A stretch of 64,000 nucleotides of DNA from Nectonema munidae. Taxonomy: Eukaryota; Nematomorpha; Nectonematoida; Nectonematidae. Made by a program: the position numbers and the translations under genes. Position 1 is the stretch's first letter. Each line of letters begins with the position of its first letter. The stretch lies in the NCBI GenBank assembly GCA_030549495.1, contig JAUIRK010000494.1, positions 1-64,000 on the forward strand, given 5' to 3'. Positions 59,698 to 64,000 of the stretch are shown here, piece by piece. The notes below the pieces were generated by a model. That model was given only the letters and a program-made list of their open reading frames with translations. It did no database searches and was not told where the DNA came from.

Positions 59698-60202
59698 TTA
59701 TTATAACACTTTGATTAGACATAATATTTGTATTATTTTTGATGTACTCACATTTACTTATTCGAATAGGACAGTTAAAATCAAAAGCATTATGGTTAGA
59801 ATGATTCATTTTTTTAATTAAGCAATTGGAACATTTAAATAATTCAACTTTGGAAGATACAGGACATGTAGTATACAGATGAGAGCCTGCACAGAATTTA
59901 CATGTAGGTAAATTAGAAGACTTACAATACGAAACAGTGTGCCCATACTTACAACAAATATTACACTGTTTAGCTGAATAAAAATCAAAAACATGGTGAC
60001 AATTATACCCAATAAACAAGCAGTTATTATTACTTTTAATTAAAGATCTTATTTCAGGATCTACAGTGAAAACTATAATTTTTTTGCTGGTTTTTGAATT
60101 TATCTTTGAGAAAAGAATTTTGAAAACTTTGCCTTCATCAAAGTATTTTTTAATATAGTTGTTTTTATCATATATTGAATTTAAAACTACATCGTCATCC
60201 AA
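59690..60202 (-). CDS. LINE ORF1 fragment with three zinc knuckles (copy D')
   Basis: 170 codons open, beginning MDDDVVLNSIYDKNNYIKKY; this is only the C-terminal half of a normal ORF1. Knuckles: CNICCKYGHTVSYC, CKFCAGSHLYTTC and CSNC-(x)n-H-x6-C. The stop overlaps the ORF2 start by 8 bases (ATGAATAA). Confidence 0.7.
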   Translation of the reverse strand: MDDDVVLNSIYDKNNYIKKYFDEGKVFKILFSKINSKTSKKIIVFTVDPEIRSLIKSNNNCLFIGYNCHHVFDFYSAKQCNICCKYGHTVSYCKSSNLPTCKFCAGSHLYTTCPVSSKVELFKCSNCLIKKMNHSNHNAFDFNCPIRISKCEYIKNNTNIMSNQSVIINE

Positions 60203-60254
60203 CTCACAACTATGATGATTTTATAATATACGATTTTTAATATATTTTATAATA

Positions 60255-60902
60255 TACGATTTAATTACTTATAATAACGAAGTTCACCAGTATAATTTAC
60301 GAAATAATTTTCATCTGTCATTTCCCTTATATTACAATAAACTATCGAAACAATCTTTAAAATACAAATTATCTCTTAACTACAACTCTTTTTTAATTGA
60401 CACTGATTGTATCGTTCTTAAAATAAGTGTTTGTAAAAATAGAATAAAAAACTTCTCATGAAAAATTATGAATTTATTTGTCATTCTACGGAATGTTATG
60501 CGTGTAAATATCAACTAAATTCTTAGCTTGTACAAGTTTTGTATTTTATTTCTCCAATTGTTTTACGTATTTTATTACTTATTTTTTATTTCATGGTCTT
60601 TTAGCTTATATAATATACAATACATATGTTTTCTTATCATATTCCATTATTTGTTTTTACTCTTGTCTATATTCATAATTTGTTAAAGAAATATTTATTA
60701 TATATACAAATTTTCTCTTCATGTTTCTTGTCATGCTTTTTGATACTTTTCTTTATCCTCTTGCATTCATGATTATTTCTTTTGTAGCAGCATTGTTCTC
60801 ATTCATTACCAAATATTACGTACACTTTTATAAATGTCTATGGGTTTTATTCATATCAGCGGCCTTAAGGCCTTTTTGAATATTTCCCTTAAAAAAAAAA
60901 AA
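60255..60902 (+). mobile_element. 5'-truncated LINE fragment with poly-A tail
   Basis: The + strand begins within the ORF2 C-terminus (VHQYNLRNNFHLSFPLYYNK, then SLKYKLSLNYNSFLIDTDCI). It continues through an AT-rich 3' UTR with GCGGCCTTAAGGCCTTTTTG and ends in a run of A at 60890-60902. Severe 5' truncation plus poly-A is the usual product of target-primed reverse transcription. Confidence 0.65.
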
Positions 60903-61279
60903 TCTATATTGAAAATATATTGTCTATTCTATTTAAATTTGTAAACATTTTGTCTTACTGATGTCACGAACTGTTCTTTTTTTACTTTATAATTGTATAA
61001 ATAAATCTTTCTTTTAGACAATTTAGACGATTTATTATTTATGCCTGATTTATAATAAATAATTTTTAAAAAATACTTTTTTTTACGTAACGATTCACTC
61101 CAACTAAATCATAGCCGCTCAAATTTTTTGAATTTAAATATAAATTTTTATATTAAACATTTAAAAATACTATTAAAAAAAATCTTTCTTAATTATTGTG
61201 TCTTTACTTCGGTTTACTTTAAATTTATATAAGATTACAACTAAGAACTTGCTTTAACTTTATCTTCTGTAACTCACCA

Positions 61280-62341
61280 TTGCTCAATCCTATGCCTCTA
61301 GGAATTAATGATATTATTAGTTTTGCTAAAAAAGGTGATATAAAAGTACTTCTTTCAAGAAAAGTTTCGAAGGAAAGATTGTGTCAGGCTTTGATCTCTC
61401 TCACAGAAAACAGTGCAATGAACAAAAGTTCGGATGTTATAGAGACCAATCTTCTGAATGAACTTAAAAGTTTGAAAAATACAGTGACTGAACTTGGTAA
61501 TAAAATCAGTTGTCAAGTTTTGCCCAATCCCTGTCGGAAAACGTATGCTAATGTTCTACATGAAAAATCTAGTATAAAGGAAGCTTTTGCCTCAAATATG
61601 TCTTTGTCTATACCTAATTTTTTTGATGGAGAAAAAGATGGTAACACCAAAGAACTCATCAATGAAAAGATTAATCCAGTTTCCAACAAGCTGCGTTTAA
61701 AAAAGTTTAAAAGAACCGTTAATGGCTCCTTATTACATGAGACTGATTCTGTTACTAATTTTGATCATCTCAAAAAGTCACTATCAGAAAGTGGTTTTAA
61801 GTATGAAAGTCTGAAGCCTAAAACTCCCTATATCTTCTTGAAAAACATTAATGAAAGTTTAACCTTAGAAGACTTAAAGTTGGCTCTGTGCAGCCAAAAT
61901 AATATTGAGGTAAAAGATATTTTAAACATTTTTAAATTTCGAAACAAATTTAATGATCAGCTATATAATGTTGGTATCAAATTTAATGTTGAAGTTTTTA
62001 AATCAATATTTTGTAACAAATACATATATTTAGATTGTGTTGCTCACCCCCTGGAATTGCTTCGAAGTTACATTAAAATCTGTTATAGATGTAATGGATA
62101 TAATCATGATGCCACGACCTGTAAATGTACTAAACCCATTTGTAGGTATTGTGGTGGTGAACACCTTTCATCAATCTGTACAGAAAAAAATAAGCCTTTT
62201 TGCAACAATTGTTATAAATCAAAAAATGAGAGTAATCACTTTTCTAATTCTTCTAACTGTGCATCCTTGTTAAATATTAGAACTAAAATGGATATATTAA
62301 ATAGAAATTGTTATGAAGCGTTAATCAAAAGTTTAAATTAA
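61280..62341 (+). CDS. LINE ORF1 protein, 353 aa, coiled-coil-like N-terminus and three zinc knuckles
   Basis: Intact frame. Residues about 50-78 are heptad-like (LLNELKSLKNTVTELGNKIS), suggesting trimerisation as in other LINE ORF1 proteins. Residues 108-115 (SLSIPNFF) and 183-245 form the conserved central, RRM-like region. Zinc knuckles: C268-x2-C271-x4-H276-x4-C281; C288-x2-C291-x3-H295-x4-C300; C308-x2-C311, H320, C327. Its role is RNA binding and chaperoning in the retrotransposon particle. It could be shorter at the N-terminus, since a second Met is at residue 5; the alignment to copy A supports the first Met. Confidence 0.88.
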   Translation: MLNPMPLGINDIISFAKKGDIKVLLSRKVSKERLCQALISLTENSAMNKSSDVIETNLLNELKSLKNTVTELGNKISCQVLPNPCRKTYANVLHEKSSIKEAFASNMSLSIPNFFDGEKDGNTKELINEKINPVSNKLRLKKFKRTVNGSLLHETDSVTNFDHLKKSLSESGFKYESLKPKTPYIFLKNINESLTLEDLKLALCSQNNIEVKDILNIFKFRNKFNDQLYNVGIKFNVEVFKSIFCNKYIYLDCVAHPLELLRSYIKICYRCNGYNHDATTCKCTKPICRYCGGEHLSSICTEKNKPFCNNCYKSKNESNHFSNSSNCASLLNIRTKMDILNRNCYEALIKSLN

Positions 62342-62371
62342 TCATTCTCTACTTACTATTGGTTTTTTAGC

Positions 62372-63577
62372 ATGTCAGTATTTCACAATTTTATGAATCC
62401 CTCACACTACAATTCAACGGTTGATCTTTTTAGTTCTAACAACTTTAGCATATATTTCGAAAACCCTTCTTCTTCCTTAATTTCCGAGCCAATATGTCTT
62501 TATAGTTTAAACATTATCAGTTTAAATATACAGTCACTTAGAGCCAAATTTGATACTTTGTGTTGTTTTTTCCATCATTTTAACTCTCTAAATTTTTCTC
62601 CTCTACATATAGTCTGCTTACAAGAAACATGGCTTAATGATTCTCCATCTATTTCATTCGAGATTCCAGGTTACAACTTCATCTTTGTACCTTCCCGTAT
62701 CAGCTCCCATTCTGGTCTTGGATTTTATATTCATAAGTCAATAATATACAAAATTTGTGCCATTGACATCACCAGTAATTTTTACGAGGTTTTTTCAATT
62801 TGTATTGATTTAGCAGGATGTAAAAAACTTTTTGTCAACAATATTTATAGGAGACCATCTTCATCTTCACATGATTCTAAAAATTTTCTTTGTGAATTTG
62901 AAAATTTTTTATTTGAATATAAATCTAAATTTACTTTGTTTGTAGGTGATTTTAATTTTAATCTGCTCAAATGTAATGATTGCAAAAATATAAAAGATTT
63001 TCTTAACTTATTCTCTATGTTTTCCTTAATTCCTTTAATTTCTAAAATAACAAGACCTTCAAGTCAATCGTTACTAGATAATTTTTTTATATCTGATTTT
63101 ATAGAAAAAAGGAAAGCCTATAATCTAATATATGACATATCTGATCATATTCCTATCTTAGTAACCATTGATATTCACCCTACAACAAAGAATAGTTTTT
63201 ATAAGCGTAAGCTTGACTTAACTTCCTACATAAATGAGGCTTCGTTATTTGATTGGCATAATTTACTCGCTCAATATAGTAATTCTCCTAATTTATATTT
63301 TAAAGTTTTTAGATCTAAAATTGTGGAACTTGTTAATCTTAATACATCACGAAATTGTTTTAAGAGAAATTCTCATTTATATTATAAAAACCCACTGAAA
63401 ACATGGATGAACGATGATGTTTTAATTTTGATAAAAAGAAGAAATGAAATTTTTAAGAAATTGAAAACCTTATTTACACAAAATTTAAAGCAGCAATACA
63501 TTAACATTAGGAATAAGATAAAATATAAATGCAGAGAACTTAGAAATAAATTTGTACGTAATATTTTTGCTACATAA
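62372..63577 (+). pseudogene. LINE ORF2, endonuclease and linker (copy E)
   Basis: 401 open codons. Endonuclease motifs: LNIQSLRAKFD at about 51-61 (Asn box), LQETWL at 83-88, SGLGFYI at about 114-120, NNIYRRP at 156-162, GDFNFNL at 192-198 and SDHIPILV at 257-264; all the expected catalytic residues are present. The linker WMNDDVLILIKRRNEIFKKL follows. The TAA at 63575-63577 falls in conserved linker sequence that continues in the same frame (NSKNVWREIKKNLC), so it is a disabling stop and not the true end. Confidence 0.85.
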
Positions 63578-64000
63578 ACTAATTCTAAAAATGTTTGGCG
63601 TGAAATAAAAAAGAATCTATGCAAATGATTCTCCTAAGATAGATCTCATGATTAACGGAGAAGTGATTGATGATGAACAGGTAATTTGTTCCGTCTTTAA
63701 TGATAAGTTTTGCAATAAGTTACCCTCTTCTGAGACTCAAATGAATATTGATTACATATCACATACCCAATCTAAATTTTATTTTAATGATTTTACACAT
63801 AGTGATATTATCTTAGCAGTTCGCGACTGCAATAAAAGTAATTGCCTTGATGCCTATGGTCTTAATATTTCTCACAGTACACCTATTCTTGCCATTATTT
63901 ACACCTTTTTAACTATTGGTTATAATATTTGTTTAAAATATAACACCTTTCCTAATGATTTTAAGCTTAGTATCATCCATCCGGTATTCAAAAAAGGCAG

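Larger units (their letters stand above)
58691..60235 (-). mobile_element. LINE copy D', 5' half (ORF1 end + endonuclease)
   Basis: It has the C-terminal half of a zinc-knuckle ORF1 (60202-59690) and the endonuclease of ORF2 (59697 to about 58800), ending in the linker NNHRFPKALVF near 58690. The linker region overlaps in homology with 57243-56908, so D' and D are probably two separate copies and not one interrupted element. Broken by at least one frameshift near 59060. Confidence 0.75.
60980..64000 (+). mobile_element. LINE copy E (CR1/jockey-like), best-preserved copy, runs off the window
   Basis: After a 5' leader (about 60980-61279) come an intact 353-codon ORF1 (61280-62341), a 30-base spacer and an ORF2 (from 62372) with a complete endonuclease. 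The fingers of the reverse transcriptase begin near 63620 (NDSPKIDLMING, CLDAYGLNIS, NDFKLSIIHPVFKKG at the very end). ORF2 has a stop at 63575-63577 and a frame change near 63627. The RT core, C-terminus and 3' UTR lie beyond 64000. Same family type as copy A. Confidence 0.88.

Overview
The window is strongly AT-rich eukaryotic (animal) DNA. It has spliced genes with a mix of very short introns (57-69 bases) and long, transposon-filled introns. There are no operons, ribosome-binding sites or CRISPR arrays. Two host genes can be named. One is the 3' end of the glutamyl/prolyl-tRNA synthetase gene (EPRS), ten exons on the + strand at 7003-19647. It covers the second helix of a WHEP repeat, a lysine-rich linker and a complete prolyl-tRNA synthetase ending at its usual C-terminal tyrosine. 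The other is an intronless ELMO-domain (ELMOD-type Arf/Arl GAP) gene on the - strand at 53620-54534. A third, unidentified spliced gene lies on the - strand at about 22.8-24.1 kb, and several orphan exon-like islands are recorded. The source is a metazoan with a compact-intron, repeat-loaded genome. A parasitic or fast-evolving lineage (for example a myxozoan or a parasitic copepod or mite) would fit, but the sequence does not decide this.

Most of the rest is mobile DNA. Non-LTR retrotransposons (CR1/jockey-like LINEs with a three-zinc-knuckle ORF1 and an APE-type endonuclease plus reverse transcriptase ORF2) lie at 1-3.6 kb and 3.6-5.5 kb (-), 20.6-22.2 kb (-, another clade), 35.4-37.9 kb (+), 39.1-39.6 kb (3' tail), 55.3-57.25 and 58.7-60.2 kb (-), 60.25-60.9 kb (+, 5'-truncated) and 61-64 kb (+, the best preserved, running off the window).

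Cut-and-paste elements include a Tigger/pogo element with good ends (48562-50971), a decayed Tigger (about 32.6-34.8 kb), a hAT/Charlie element with an exact 8-base target duplication (45482-47155), an unnamed broken transposase (51.5-53.0 kb), two short hAT-type MITEs (13152-13447, 38112-38377) and a larger decayed hAT (36609-37354). There are also three copies of a piggyBac-type MITE with TTAA ends (14140, 28894, 37369) and a 916-base foldback element with a 10-base target duplication and arrays of a 14-base unit (8642-9557).

Layout: 1-7.0 kb LINEs upstream of, or within an intron of, EPRS; 7.0-19.65 kb EPRS with repeats in its introns; 19.7-24.8 kb an orphan exon, a LINE and the unidentified gene; 25-31.7 kb mostly featureless DNA with a few MITEs; 31.9-38.4 kb satellite, Tigger and a LINE carrying nested insertions; 38.4-45.4 kb sparse DNA with an orphan terminal exon, a SINE and a second satellite block; 45.4-53 kb DNA transposons; 53.6-54.5 kb ELMOD; 55-64 kb LINEs. 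No LTR retrotransposon, endogenous retrovirus, Polinton or toxin gene was recognised.
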